Positions 1 through 11,640 of a stretch of DNA of 26,772 nt are shown piece by piece. The stretch comes from Geobacter sp. Lineage in GTDB: Bacteria; Desulfobacterota; Desulfuromonadia; Geobacterales; Geobacteraceae. The notes beneath the pieces are model-generated. The model saw only the letters and a program-made list of their open reading frames with translations, did no database searches and was not told the origin of the DNA. Where the stretch lies: NCBI GenBank assembly GCA_003490025.1, contig DNJC01000032.1, positions 26,786 through 53,557 on the forward strand. Direction: 5' to 3'. The translations under genes were made by a program, and so were the position numbers. Positions within the stretch are counted from its first letter, which is position 1; each line of letters starts with the position of its first letter.

Positions 1-951
1 CCCCTGAATTTCGAGACCGCGCAGTGGCAGGAACTCTGGGAGGAGTTGAAGAGCGTCATCTTCTTCTGGATGGACCAGGGGGTGGCTATCTTCCGGATAG
101 ACAACCCGCACACCAAGCCCTTCGCCATGTGGGAATGGCTGATCGCGGCGGCGAAAGAGAAATGCCAGGACGTGATCTTCCTGGCCGAGGCGTTCACCCG
201 GCCAAAGATCATGTACCGGTTGGCGAAGCTCGGTTTCACCCAGTCCTACAGCTACTTCTCCTGGCGCAACAGCAAGGGCGAGCTGACCGAGTACCTGACC
301 GAATTGACCCGAAGCGACACGCGCGAGTTCATGCGCCCGAACTTCTGGCCCAACACGCCGGACATCCTGACCGAGTACCTGCAGTACGGCGGCCGTCCCT
401 CCTTCATGACCAGGGTGGTGCTGGCCGCGACCCTCTCCTCGAACTACGGCATCTACGGCCCGGTCTTTGAACTCTGCATCGGGCAGGCGGAGCAGGCGGG
501 GTCGGAGGAGTACCGCAACGCCGAGAAGTACGAAATCCGGCAGTGGGACCGGAAGGGGGAGGGAAACATCAGGGATCTCATCGCCAAGCTGAACCGGGCC
601 CGGCGCGAACACCCGGCGCTGCAGAGCACCAACAACGTCAACTTCCTGGAGTCGGACAGCGACAGTGTCCTTTTCTACGCGAGGGTCGCCAAGGACGGCA
701 AGGGTTCCCTCCTGATCGCGGTCAATCTCGACCCCTTCCGCCCCCGGACCGCAAAGCTCCGCCTGCCGCTGGAGCTTTTCAAGATCGAACCGGGGGAGTC
801 GTACCTGCTGCACGACGTGTTAAGCGGCGAGAGGCTGATCTGGCAGGGGGAGCGCTTCAACGTGACGCTCGATCCCCAGGTCGCTCCCGCCTGCATCTAT
901 CGCATCAACACCTGGCTGCGCAGGGAGTCGGATTTCGACTACTACTTCTAG
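1..951 (+). CDS. glgE: alpha-1,4-glucan:maltose-1-phosphate maltosyltransferase, C-terminal part
   Basis: The reading frame is open from base 1, so the gene begins outside the window; 316 residues remain. GlgE extends alpha-1,4-glucans with maltose units from maltose-1-phosphate in the cytoplasm. It is a GH13 enzyme. The segment IDNPHTKPFAMWEW holds the nucleophile Asp (codon 34 of the visible part) and FLAEAFTRP holds the acid/base Glu (codon 63). The 'KLGFTQSYSYFSWRN' region is characteristic of GlgE rather than other amylases. The C-terminal beta domain is complete, and the gene stops 12 bp before treS with the same orientation. The next enzyme downstream makes the GlgE substrate, which supports both calls and suggests an operon. 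Confidence 0.93.
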   Translation, partial: PLNFETAQWQELWEELKSVIFFWMDQGVAIFRIDNPHTKPFAMWEWLIAAAKEKCQDVIFLAEAFTRPKIMYRLAKLGFTQSYSYFSWRNSKGELTEYLTELTRSDTREFMRPNFWPNTPDILTEYLQYGGRPSFMTRVVLAATLSSNYGIYGPVFELCIGQAEQAGSEEYRNAEKYEIRQWDRKGEGNIRDLIAKLNRARREHPALQSTNNVNFLESDSDSVLFYARVAKDGKGSLLIAVNLDPFRPRTAKLRLPLELFKIEPGESYLLHDVLSGERLIWQGERFNVTLDPQVAPACIYRINTWLRRESDFDYYF

Positions 952-963
952 AGGGGTAAGGCC

Positions 964-4311
<3,348 letters not shown>

Positions 4312-4376
4312 CGGCCAGCTCCCGACTTCGGGGTTGCGGCAACGGCTGACCAACGAATGGTAAAAGGGGGATGGCG

Positions 4377-4844
4377 ATGAAAAAGATCCGACTGCTTTGG
4401 CTGGTTTGCATCATGGCCGTGCTGCCGGCGCTGCCGGCGGGCGCCGACCAGAAGGTGTACCGGGCGAAGCTCTCAGGAGCCCAGGAGGTGCCGAGTGTGA
4501 AGACGCCGGCCAAAGGCGACCTGAAAATCATCTATACCGGCGGCGCCGAGATGAGCTTCGAGCTGAACGTGAAACGTATCACCAGCCCGACCGCGGCGCA
4601 TATACATCACGGCAAAAAAGGAGAGAACGGTCCTCCCGTGGCGGGGCTTTTCGGGGGGCCGGTGAAGATGGGGAAATTCAAGGGGATCCTGGCGGAGGGA
4701 CTGATCACCGAGGAGAGCCTGATGGGCGAACTGGAGGGAAAAACGGTCGAGGACCTGGCGAGGCTGATCGAATCGGGAGAGACCTACGTGGACGTGCTGA
4801 CGGTGACCTATCCCCTGGGTGAACTGCGCGGGCAGATCAAATAA
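4377..4844 (+). CDS. exported CHRD-domain protein
   Basis: 155 residues. The first ~23 (MKKIRLLWLVCIMAVLPALP, then AGA) form a Sec signal peptide. The rest matches the CHRD domain: 'YRAKLSGAQEVPSVKTPAKG' near the start of the mature protein, 'AAHIHHGKKGENGPPVAGLF' in the middle and 'YPLGELRGQI' at the end. CHRD proteins are beta-sandwich extracellular or periplasmic proteins without a settled biochemical role. I chose the second ATG (4377) because AAAAGGGGG directly abuts the first ATG at 4371 and is properly spaced for the second. It lies 65 bp after treS on the same strand; whether it shares the transcript is not clear from the sequence. Confidence 0.85.
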   Translation: MKKIRLLWLVCIMAVLPALPAGADQKVYRAKLSGAQEVPSVKTPAKGDLKIIYTGGAEMSFELNVKRITSPTAAHIHHGKKGENGPPVAGLFGGPVKMGKFKGILAEGLITEESLMGELEGKTVEDLARLIESGETYVDVLTVTYPLGELRGQIK

Positions 4845-4985
4845 TGCTGAGATTTCTTTCCTTCCTTGTCCTTGGAGGTCGTCCCGCTCAGCGGCGTGCT
4901 GGCCTTCCACCTTCTCGCCCGGTTCCTTCCCTGCCTTTTGAACTGTGCTCGATTGCCGAGTTGATCACGGCGCCCGCCAGGATGA

Positions 4986-6149
4986 TCAGGCCCCCTGCGG
5001 TTTCATGACGATCTTGATGCAGGAGTCCTGCTTGTCCCTGAAGATCCGGTAACCGTGCGGGGCGTCGGAGAGCGCCATCCTGTGCGTGATGATGAAGGCC
5101 GGATCGATCTGCTGGTCCTGCACCAGCTTGACCAGGTGCGGCAGGTACTTGTGGACGTGGGTCTGCCCCGTCTTCAGGGTCAGTCCCTTGGCGAAGAGGG
5201 CGCCCATCGGCATCTTGTCCACGAATCCGCTGTAGACGCCGGGGACGGAGACGGTTCCCCCCTTGCGGCACGCCTTTATCAGCTGGCGCAAGGCGGAGCA
5301 ACGGTCGGATTCGAGGCGGAGCGCCTGCTTGACCGAGTCGTAGGCCCCTTCGATCCCGGTGCCGACCGCGTCGATGCAGGAGTCGGGACCGCGGCCGCCG
5401 GTCATGTTCTGCAGCTCCTGGGCGACGTTCACCTCCTCGTAATTCAGGACCTCCGCCCGGCACTGGACATGCGCCATCTCCAGGCGTTCGGGGAAGCGGT
5501 CGATGCCGATGACCCTCTCCGCCCCCAAAAGAAGCGCCGATTTCATGGCGAAGAGCCCGACGGGCCCGCATCCCCAGACGGCGACTGTGTCTCCCGGGTT
5601 GATGTCGCAGTAATAGGCCGCCTGGTAGCCGGTCGGGAAGACGTCGGTGAGAAGGACCATCTGCTCGTCCGGGATGCCGTCCGGTATCTTCTCCAACCCG
5701 ACGTCGGCGAACGGGACCCGGACGTATTCCGCCTGCCCCCCGGAGTAGCCGCCGTAGAGGTGGGAGTAACCGAAGATCCCGGCTCCGGTGTCGCCGTAGA
5801 GCTTCTCCATCATCCAGGAGTTCGGGTTGGTGTTGTCGCAAAGGGCCCAGAGTTCGTGCTTGCAGTACCAGCAGGCCCCGCAACAGATCGGGAAGGGGAC
5901 GATGACGCGGTCGCCGACCCTGTAGCGCGTGACGCCGCTTCCGACCTCCGCGATCTCGCCCACGAACTCGTGCCCGAGGATGTCCCCCTTCTTCATGGCG
6001 GGGACCAGGCCGTTGTACAGGTGCAGGTCCGAGCCGCAGATGCAGGTGAGGGAGACCTTGACGATGGCGTCCCCCGAGTTGCATACCTGCGGGTCCGGCA
6101 CCGTGTCCACCCGCACGTCATGTTTGCCATGCCAGCACACCGCCTTCAT
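4986..6149 (-). CDS. zinc-dependent alcohol dehydrogenase (medium-chain, formaldehyde-dehydrogenase-like)
   Basis: 387 residues, full length for the zinc MDR family. Catalytic zinc ligands are visible as Cys38 (ICGSDLH) and His60-Glu61 (GHEF). The structural zinc site is CGACWYC plus Cys104 (Cys90, 93, 96, 104). The Rossmann motif is GCGPVG (193-198) with Asp217 at the end of beta-2, which favours NAD over NADP. The long insertion after the structural-zinc loop (YGDTGAGIFGYSHLYGG) is seen in the glutathione-independent formaldehyde-dehydrogenase-like subgroup. The substrate cannot be told from sequence. AAGGGGGAG precedes the ATG. It lies downstream of the SRPBCC gene on the same strand with 79 bp between, so the two may be co-transcribed. 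Confidence 0.9.
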   Translation of the reverse strand: MKAVCWHGKHDVRVDTVPDPQVCNSGDAIVKVSLTCICGSDLHLYNGLVPAMKKGDILGHEFVGEIAEVGSGVTRYRVGDRVIVPFPICCGACWYCKHELWALCDNTNPNSWMMEKLYGDTGAGIFGYSHLYGGYSGGQAEYVRVPFADVGLEKIPDGIPDEQMVLLTDVFPTGYQAAYYCDINPGDTVAVWGCGPVGLFAMKSALLLGAERVIGIDRFPERLEMAHVQCRAEVLNYEEVNVAQELQNMTGGRGPDSCIDAVGTGIEGAYDSVKQALRLESDRCSALRQLIKACRKGGTVSVPGVYSGFVDKMPMGALFAKGLTLKTGQTHVHKYLPHLVKLVQDQQIDPAFIITHRMALSDAPHGYRIFRDKQDSCIKIVMKPQGA

Positions 6150-6190
6150 ATCTCCCCCTTATGAAAAAATAACCAGGCTTTCGGGGTTTC

Positions 6191-6216
6191 TTTTGTGTTT
6201 TTTGTGCCTTTTTGTG
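6191..6216 (+). repeat. three spaced TTTTGTG 7-mers
   Basis: TTTTGTG occurs at 6191-6197, 6200-6206 and 6210-6216 in the short gap between the SRPBCC and alcohol dehydrogenase genes. On the coding (minus) strand this reads CACAAAA three times. It could be a degenerate simple repeat; no hairpin accompanies it. Confidence 0.5.
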
Positions 6217-6228
6217 GCGATTCGGATT

Positions 6229-6957
6229 TCAGGTTTTGGTCCTATCAGATGTGATTTCCTCTCCGATTTCGAGGATCTGCTTGAGTCTTTTCAGGTCCTC
6301 CTCGAGCTGCTGCGAGTTGATCCCGTGAGCCATCTTGGCCGCGGCCCTCCCCGCGGCGCCCCCCGGCGGGTAGTAGTCGATGGCGACCTTGACCTCGGTG
6401 CCGCGGGTCCCCGGTGCCTGCCTGAACTCGACCGTGCCCTTGTTGGGGACGTCGGCGCTCCCCACCGAGTGCCAGCTGATCTGCTGCCCCGGGGTGTCCT
6501 CCATCATCTCCGCGTCCCACTCCGCGTGCAGGCCCCCCGGCCCTACCGCCTTCCAGTGCGACGTCCTCTCGCCGGTCAGCTGCACCGACTCGAGATGCTT
6601 CATGAACTTGGAGAGGTTCTCCAGGTTGCGCCAGAACTGGTAGACCTGTTGTGGCGCCAGACCGATGGTGACCACCTTCTCTATCCTCAACCCAGAGTTG
6701 TGGGTGTGCATGGTATCCACTCCGGCTGCCTCGTACAGGTCGCAGTGACCCGTCTTGCCCCTGTAAAGGAAAAGACCGCCGGCGACCAGCATCGCCAGTC
6801 CCGGGAGGTAGTTCCTTTTGCCGACACACCTGAGGCCGGTGAGGGCAAGGGCTGCGCCGCCGGCCATGGACGCCTTTCGCTCCGCGGGTCCCACATTGAC
6901 CCTCTTCTGTCGTAGCCCCTGCCTCGGCCGGCTCCGCTTTGTTTCGCTCGGTTCCAT
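6229..6957 (-). CDS. membrane-anchored SRPBCC (polyketide cyclase/START-like) protein with DUF2892 hairpin
   Basis: 242 residues with two parts. Residues ~20-80 are a hydrophobic hairpin (GGAALALTGL ... YLPGLAMLVAGGLFLYRG) with the VGPAER-type entry typical of DUF2892/YgaP membrane segments. Residues ~95-240 are an SRPBCC fold: IEKVVTIGLAPQQVYQFWRN, LENLSKFMKHLESV, then WDAEMMEDTPGQQISW and a C-terminal helix. Such proteins bind hydrophobic ligands, but no ligand is known for this type. The frame is open further upstream, but the ATG at 6957 has a strong AGGAGG seven bases before it and the extra upstream residues look non-coding. It sits between Ku and the alcohol dehydrogenase on the minus strand. 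Confidence 0.85.
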   Translation of the reverse strand: MEPSETKRSRPRQGLRQKRVNVGPAERKASMAGGAALALTGLRCVGKRNYLPGLAMLVAGGLFLYRGKTGHCDLYEAAGVDTMHTHNSGLRIEKVVTIGLAPQQVYQFWRNLENLSKFMKHLESVQLTGERTSHWKAVGPGGLHAEWDAEMMEDTPGQQISWHSVGSADVPNKGTVEFRQAPGTRGTEVKVAIDYYPPGGAAGRAAAKMAHGINSQQLEEDLKRLKQILEIGEEITSDRTKT

Positions 6958-7179
6958 GCGTCGTCCTCCTTGCCAGCTGTCGGCTTTCGAAATGAGAGCC
7001 TGATTTTTTGAATTAGACAAAACTAACACAGCGATAATGGATTGCAACGTGGCGGGATTTCGAGAGGGAGCGCTGGCGAGGGGCAAGCTGCGGTGCGGGG
7101 GGCAAAACTTCGATTCCGGCTGGAAGCCTGGTCGGGAGGGGCGACGAAAGGGCAATGCCCCTCCGTCGCCGTACGGCCG

Positions 7180-7959
7180 CTATGCGGCTTCCTTCCGCTT
7201 CTGCTTGATGCTCTCCTTGAGAAGCGCCATCATGTCGGCGACCTTCGGTGGCGGCGGCTGTTTGGCCGGCGCTGCGGGTTGTCGTCCCTGGGCCTTCTCC
7301 TCGATGATCCGCTTCAGGTCGTCCACATACTGGTCCTTGTACTTGGCGGGGTCGAACTTCGCGGTCAGCTGGTCGATGAGCGACAGGGCCAGTGCCACCT
7401 CCTGCTCGCGCACGTTTTCGTTTCCCGGGAGTTTCAGCTCGCCTGCCTCGCGCACCTCCTCGTGGTACCTGATCTGGTTCAGTACGAGCAGGTTGTCCAG
7501 GGGCTTCACGATGCCGATGCTGCCGCGGTTCCTCAGGACGTAGTTCGCCACACCCACCTTCCCCGACCTCTTCAGGGCCTCCCTCAGGAGCGCGAAGGCC
7601 TTGGGGCCCGTCTTCTCCGGCTCCAGGTAGTACGGCTTTTCGAAGTACCTCGTGTCGATCTCCCGCTCGTCGACGAAATCCACGATATCGATCAGGTGGG
7701 TCTTCTCCAGGCTGGCGCTCTCGAAATCCTTGTCGGTCAGAACTATATACTCCCCGTCCGTGTACTCGTACCCCTTCACGATCTCCTCGTACGGGACCTC
7801 CTTGCCGTCCCTCTCGCAGACCCGCAGGTACTTGATCGGGCAGAGGTCGCTCTTGCGCAGCATGTCGAGATCGAGGGTGTTGCTCTGGGAGCCGCTGAAC
7901 AGCTTCACCGGGATATTGACCAGCCCGAAACTGATGGAACCGGACCACATTGCTTTCAT
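7180..7959 (-). CDS. ku: Ku protein, DNA-end binding, non-homologous end joining
   Basis: 259 residues, normal length for bacterial Ku. The N-terminus MKAMWSGSISFGLVNIPVKL and the following YEYTDGEYIVLTDKDF are hallmark Ku sequences. The core domain (1 to ~215) forms the homodimeric ring that threads onto DNA ends and recruits LigD. The C-terminus (~220-259) is a Pro/Lys-rich tail ending in basic residues, as in other bacterial Ku proteins. The ATG follows GAGGAAGAGGAGG. No ligD lies in this window, so the partner ligase must be elsewhere or absent. It is divergent from the DUF748 gene. Confidence 0.96.
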   Translation of the reverse strand: MKAMWSGSISFGLVNIPVKLFSGSQSNTLDLDMLRKSDLCPIKYLRVCERDGKEVPYEEIVKGYEYTDGEYIVLTDKDFESASLEKTHLIDIVDFVDEREIDTRYFEKPYYLEPEKTGPKAFALLREALKRSGKVGVANYVLRNRGSIGIVKPLDNLLVLNQIRYHEEVREAGELKLPGNENVREQEVALALSLIDQLTAKFDPAKYKDQYVDDLKRIIEEKAQGRQPAAPAKQPPPPKVADMMALLKESIKQKRKEAA

Positions 7960-8100
7960 GTCTGACCTCCTCTTCCTCCTCGGGCCGTCATGCGCCTGCC
8001 AAACCGGCAGCGGTGCAGGTGAGCCTTCGTTGCCTCGGGAACAGGAGGAATTCTACCACGAAGATAACCCTGCGGCTTTGCCGCGACCCCCCCCCTTTGA

Positions 8101-8128
8101 TTGACAAAACGTATCGGGAGCATACATT
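8101..8128 (+). promoter_or_regulatory. sigma-70-type promoter for the DUF748 gene
   Basis: TTGACA at 8101-8106 and TACATT at 8123-8128 with a 16-bp spacer. It lies about 60 bp before the chosen ATG, inside the 231-bp divergent gap with ku. Its position argues against any start upstream of 8191. Confidence 0.55.
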
Positions 8129-8190
8129 TGTTAGCGTATTTTCATAATGCTTTTATACAGGGCACACGCGAAGCCGGCCCTGGAGACGAT

Positions 8191-9813
8191 ATGGCGGAAG
8201 ATAAAGAACAGGTCCCCCGCAACTCAGTCAGGAAATGGCGGCCATCGCGGCTGCTGCTCTGGGTCATCGGGATACTTCTCTCCCTGGCGCTGATCCTCTT
8301 CATCGCCAGTTTCTTCATCGACGAGCCGCTGCGGCGCATGACCGAGAAGAAGATGAACCAGAGCCTTAAGGGGTACTCGGCCCGGCTCCCCGAGATGCAC
8401 CTGAGGATCATCGGCCTTTCCGTCGTCCTCAAGGGGCTGACCATCACCCAGAACGCCCACCCGGAGCCGCCGGTGGCGAGGTTCCCATTCATCAAGGCCT
8501 CCGTCCACTGGCGCGAAATCCTCTCCGGCAAACTGGTGGCGGAGTTGAGGGTCGACGACCCAAAGCTGCACATCAACCTGCAGCAGTTGCGCACCGAAGT
8601 GCAGAGCAAGGTGCCGATGAAGGAAAAGGGGTGGCAGCAGGCGGTGGAAGCGATCTACCCCCTCAAGATCAACCTCGTGAAGATAAGCGATGCCAGCATC
8701 ACCTACATCGACCAGGACCCAAAGAGGCCGCTGTCGCTGACAAACCTCAACCTGCGGGCGGACAACATCCGCAACATCCACCTGCCCGACAAGGTGTACC
8801 CCTCACCCTTCCATCTCGAGACGGACATCTTCAGGACCGGCCATGGAACCGTCGACGGCAAGGCCAACTTCCTCGCCGAACCGACTCCCGCCATCAAGTC
8901 GAACGTCAAGCTGGTAAAGGTCCCGATGGATTATTTCAAGCCGGTCTTCGCCCGCTTCAACTTCTCCATAGACGGCGGCGTGCTGAGCGCGGCGGGCGAT
9001 ATCGAGTCGGGGCGCAAGGTGCAGAAGGCCCATTTGAAGGAGATCACCATCTCGGGTCTGAAGGGAGATTACATCCACTCGGAGAAAACGGCCGCCGTTG
9101 AAGAGAGGAGGGCGGAAAAGGTGAAGGAGGCGGCAAAGAAAGTGAGCAACAAGCCGAACCTGGAACTGAGCGTCGACGAGCTGAACCTGACCAACGCAAA
9201 CCTCGGGATGTTCAACGATGTCGGGGGGAGGAAATACCGGGTCTTCATGTCCGATACCGATTTCCGTCTGACCAATTTTTCTAACCAGTTCTACAAGGGG
9301 AGCGCCAAGGCGAAGCTGAACGGGAAGTTCATGGGCAGCGGGATCACCACGGCATCGGGAGATTTCAGGCCGGAGAAGAAAGGTCCGGACCTGGATCTCT
9401 ACCTGAAGATCACCAACACGCAACTCACCTCGCTGAACCCGGTACTGCGCGCCTACGGCGACTTCGACGTCACGGAGGGGACGTTTTCGCTGGTCACCGA
9501 GCTGCACGTCAAGGACGACGCCGTCAACGGCTACATCAAGCCCTTTTTCAAGGACATGAAGGTCTACGACAGGCGCCAGGACAAGAAAAAGGGATTCTTC
9601 CACCAGGTGTACGAGATGCTGGTGGGCGGAGTGGCCAAGATCCTGGAGAACAAGCCGCGCGACCAGGTGGCCACAAAGGCGGAGATCACCGGCCCCCTGC
9701 AGAACCCGAAAACGAGCACGTGGCAGATCGTGGTGCAACTTGTGAAAAACGCCTTCTTCAAGGCGATCCTTCCCACTTTCGAGAAGGAGGCCAAGACCCT
9801 GGGCAAGCGCTAG
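8191..9813 (+). CDS. DUF748 / AsmA-like membrane-anchored protein
   Basis: 540 residues. A single transmembrane helix (~21-42, LLLWVIGILLSLALILFIAS) is followed by FIDEPLRRMTEKKMNQSLKGY, the usual opening of DUF748 proteins. The rest is beta-rich repeats of the AsmA/DUF748 type (PFIKASVHWREILSGKLVAE, 'INLVKISDASITYIDQD'), predicted to lie in the periplasm. A charged Lys/Ala/Glu-rich stretch (~305-330) may be coiled. AsmA-like proteins are implicated in envelope lipid homeostasis, but no role is established for this subfamily. I chose 8191 because the promoter lies upstream and GGAG precedes it with five-base spacing. It starts a plus-strand run of four genes ending at 11207. Confidence 0.85.
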   Translation: MAEDKEQVPRNSVRKWRPSRLLLWVIGILLSLALILFIASFFIDEPLRRMTEKKMNQSLKGYSARLPEMHLRIIGLSVVLKGLTITQNAHPEPPVARFPFIKASVHWREILSGKLVAELRVDDPKLHINLQQLRTEVQSKVPMKEKGWQQAVEAIYPLKINLVKISDASITYIDQDPKRPLSLTNLNLRADNIRNIHLPDKVYPSPFHLETDIFRTGHGTVDGKANFLAEPTPAIKSNVKLVKVPMDYFKPVFARFNFSIDGGVLSAAGDIESGRKVQKAHLKEITISGLKGDYIHSEKTAAVEERRAEKVKEAAKKVSNKPNLELSVDELNLTNANLGMFNDVGGRKYRVFMSDTDFRLTNFSNQFYKGSAKAKLNGKFMGSGITTASGDFRPEKKGPDLDLYLKITNTQLTSLNPVLRAYGDFDVTEGTFSLVTELHVKDDAVNGYIKPFFKDMKVYDRRQDKKKGFFHQVYEMLVGGVAKILENKPRDQVATKAEITGPLQNPKTSTWQIVVQLVKNAFFKAILPTFEKEAKTLGKR

Positions 9814-9849
9814 GGCGGGCGGTACGACAGGCCCGGCAAAGGAGGAAAA

Positions 9850-10029
9850 ATGGCCAAGTACGGGAAAAAGGCGCAGGAAACGGTGCAGGAGACGATGGAA
9901 AAATTCAAAAAGGGGGAGTTGAAAAGCGGAAGCGGCAAAAAGGTGACCGACAGGAAGCAGGCGGTCGCAATCGGTCTTTCGGAGGCACGCGAAAAGGGGG
10001 CCAAGGTGCCGGAACCTCCGAAAAAGTAG
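9850..10029 (+). CDS. small basic DUF6496-type protein
   Basis: 59 residues, starting MAKYGKKAQETVQETMEKFK and ending in EPPKK. GGAGGAAAA precedes the ATG. It matches the pattern of DUF6496 proteins: a short charged helix, a 'GxLKSGSGKKVTDRKQAVAIG' middle and 'LSEAREKGAKVP'. These are abundant small basic proteins of unknown role, often found among stress genes and sometimes next to Ku genes. Its size is close to the family norm. It sits 36 bp after the DUF748 gene and 42 bp before the next gene, so it is probably co-transcribed with them. Confidence 0.8.
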   Translation: MAKYGKKAQETVQETMEKFKKGELKSGSGKKVTDRKQAVAIGLSEAREKGAKVPEPPKK

Positions 10030-10071
10030 CAGGCACATCCCCGGTACAGACAAACTCAAGGAGGCTAAGCC

Positions 10072-10635
10072 ATGGCAAAAAACATCGCAGTATTCGGTAT
10101 CTATCGTACGCGTGAAAGTGTGGAGCAGGCAGTCGACGCGCTGAGGTCCGCCGACTTCCGCAACACCGACATCTCGGTCCTTTTCTCCGAGAACGTCGGC
10201 ACCAAGGATTTCGCCCATGAGAAGCACACCAAGGCTCCTGAAGGGACCTCGGCCGGTGCCGGGACCGGCGCGGTCATCGGCGGCGCACTCGGCTGGCTGA
10301 CCGGCATCGGCGCCCTCGCCATCCCGGGCGTCGGCCCGTTCATCGCGGCAGGCCCTATCGTCGCGGCACTGGCCGGCATCGGCGCCGGGAGCGTCATCGG
10401 CGGGATCGCCGGGGCCCTGGTCGGCATGGGGATCCCCGAGTACGAGGCCAAGCGGTATGAAGGGCGCGTCAAGGAAGGAGGGATCCTCCTCTCGGTCCAC
10501 TGCGACGATTCCGACTGGAAAAAGCGCGCCATGGAGATCCTGAGGCAGACCGGCGCCAACGACATCGGCTCCGAGGGTGAATCGAAGGCGGACTTCGCCA
10601 GTTCCGAAAAACCCAAGCCGAGGGGGACGGCATAA
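10072..10635 (+). CDS. glycine-zipper general-stress-type protein
   Basis: 187 residues. Residues 5-40 form a beta-alpha-beta unit (IAVFGIYRTRESVEQAVDAL ... ISVLFS). Residues ~60-122 are a Gly/Ala-rich hydrophobic stretch with two helices in glycine-zipper spacing (GAGTGAVIGGALGWL, GPFIAAGPIVAALAGIGAG), likely a membrane hairpin. Residues 136-166 form a second beta-alpha unit (GILLSVHCDDSDWKKRAMEI). The arrangement resembles proteins annotated as heat-induced stress protein YflT or DUF3341-like, but I do not have a firm family. The tail is polar. AAGGAGG lies 8 bases before the ATG. Neighbours (DUF6496, hemerythrin, Ku) suggest a stress role, which is inference. Confidence 0.8.
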   Translation: MAKNIAVFGIYRTRESVEQAVDALRSADFRNTDISVLFSENVGTKDFAHEKHTKAPEGTSAGAGTGAVIGGALGWLTGIGALAIPGVGPFIAAGPIVAALAGIGAGSVIGGIAGALVGMGIPEYEAKRYEGRVKEGGILLSVHCDDSDWKKRAMEILRQTGANDIGSEGESKADFASSEKPKPRGTA

Positions 10636-10694
10636 GCCGCAGTCACCGGGGGATCGTGGAGGAGCAGTATTTCCACGGTCATAGGAGAGAGATC

Positions 10695-11207
10695 ATGCCA
10701 ACCAGCCAGAAATCGAGCAGCGGGTCTCACGCGGGCGAGCTCACCATCTTCGACGTGCTGAAACAGGACCATGAAAAGGCGCGTTACCTTTTCGACAGGG
10801 CGCAGAAGAGCGGGAAGAAGGAGATCGCCTCGCTGCAGAAGCTCTTCACGCAGCTGGAAGAGGAGCTGACGGTGCACATGGAAGGAGAGGAGCGGTTCTT
10901 CTACAGCGCACTGGAACAAAACGATGAGATGCGCGACAAGGTGCTGCAGGCCTTCGAGGAGCATCAGGTAGCGAAGACACTCATCGGGACCTTTCAGGCG
11001 CTCGCGGTGGACGACGAGCGATGGGCTGCAAAGCTGCAGGTCCTGAGCGAAGTCGTCGAGCACCACATGCAGGAGGAGGAGCAGGAGGTCTTCAAGCTTG
11101 CCAGGAAGGCGATCGGCAAGGAACAGCAGCACGAGATGGCGCTCCAGTTCCAGAGAAACAAGCGGGAAGGAAGGAAGGCTCCCAGGGGTGCTCCGATCGA
11201 AAGTTGA
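10695..11207 (+). CDS. hemerythrin HHE cation-binding domain protein
   Basis: 170 residues with one four-helix hemerythrin-like domain. The candidate di-iron ligands are His26 (KQDHEKA), His61 and Glu65 (VHMEGEE), His90 (EEHQ), His123/124 and Glu128 (EHHMQEEE). These proteins bind oxygen, NO or iron in the cytoplasm and are common in Geobacter. An upstream ATG at 10656 is in frame, but the ATG at 10695 has AGGAGA six bases before it and begins at the usual domain boundary. A strong terminator follows 24 bp after the stop, so it is the last gene of this run. Confidence 0.9.
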   Translation: MPTSQKSSSGSHAGELTIFDVLKQDHEKARYLFDRAQKSGKKEIASLQKLFTQLEEELTVHMEGEERFFYSALEQNDEMRDKVLQAFEEHQVAKTLIGTFQALAVDDERWAAKLQVLSEVVEHHMQEEEQEVFKLARKAIGKEQQHEMALQFQRNKREGRKAPRGAPIES

Positions 11208-11231
11208 CCGTCAGCGCACCGTCACACCTGA

Positions 11232-11277
11232 ACGGCGCCGAGACCAGGGAAAAATCCCGGTCCGGCGCCGTTTTTTT
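11232..11277 (+). terminator. rho-independent terminator after the hemerythrin gene
   Basis: Arms ACGGCGCCG (11232-11240) and CGGCGCCGT (11263-11271) pair perfectly, an inner GACC/GGTC plus GGGA/TCCC stem extends them with one bulge, and a run of seven T follows. Confidence 0.93.
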
Positions 11278-11298
11278 GTGCCTCTAATAAATCTTTGC

Positions 11299-11326
11299 TT
11301 GTGTAGACCTTAATGTATGTTATAGA
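11299..11326 (+). promoter_or_regulatory. candidate promoter of the response-regulator leader
   Basis: TTGTGT (11299-11304), 16-bp spacer, TATAGA (11321-11326), in an AT-rich stretch just after the terminator. Transcription would start near 11333, about 308 nt before the response regulator ATG. Confidence 0.45.
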
Positions 11327-11339
11327 ATTATTTCTAGCT

Positions 11340-11400
11340 CAGAGGCGCTCGCTGAGACAGTCATAGAGAGGGCTTTCAGCTCTCACAGTTTTAGCCTCTG
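11340..11400 (+). other. nested inverted repeats in a long untranslated leader
   Basis: The 433-bp gap from 11208 to 11640 holds no confident gene. Within it CAGAGGC (11340-11346) pairs with GCCTCTG (11394-11400), enclosing GAGAG (11366-11370) and CTCTC (11380-11384); CTCAG/CTGAG nearby offers an alternative pairing. It begins close to the predicted transcription start. It could be the 5' end of a structured leader or a small RNA. I do not recognise it as a known riboswitch class. Confidence 0.4.
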
Positions 11401-11640
11401 TATAAGCATAACATGGATGAATCAGTACCTTATGTCGCTGTGCCTGTGGAGGTCGCCCGACACGGCCGGGATGTGTGCCAGGGTCACTACCGGCTGCACT
11501 CCTGAACGTGCACGATCTGATTGCTGTTGAAGAGCAGAGACTCTTTAATTCGAAAAATATAATTCACAGACACTTCAGCCTTTAACGCTCCTACCGCGGC
11601 TATGAAGCCAACCCTGAACCGCCATTTTTTGGGAGGCGCT

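Noticed and set aside
4321..4351. Two mini-hairpins (CCCGACTTCGGG, GTTGCGGCAAC) after treS
   Set aside because: Stems are four bases and no T run follows, so they do not make a credible terminator.
4888..4985. Possible hydrophobic peptide (LIILAGAVINSAIEH...) just after the alcohol dehydrogenase on the minus strand
   Set aside because: It is only open as the tail of a shadow frame of the dehydrogenase, has no start with an RBS, and is too short to judge.
11471..11489. Possible sigma-54 element before the first receiver (AGGGTCACTACCGGCT)
   Set aside because: GG-N10-GC spacing is met, but the remaining -24 bases do not fit and GC-rich DNA gives this spacing often by chance.
11413..11505. 30-codon ATG frame in the receiver leader
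   Set aside because: No SD sequence and no recognisable content; length expected by chance. Kept only as a remark in the leader finding.
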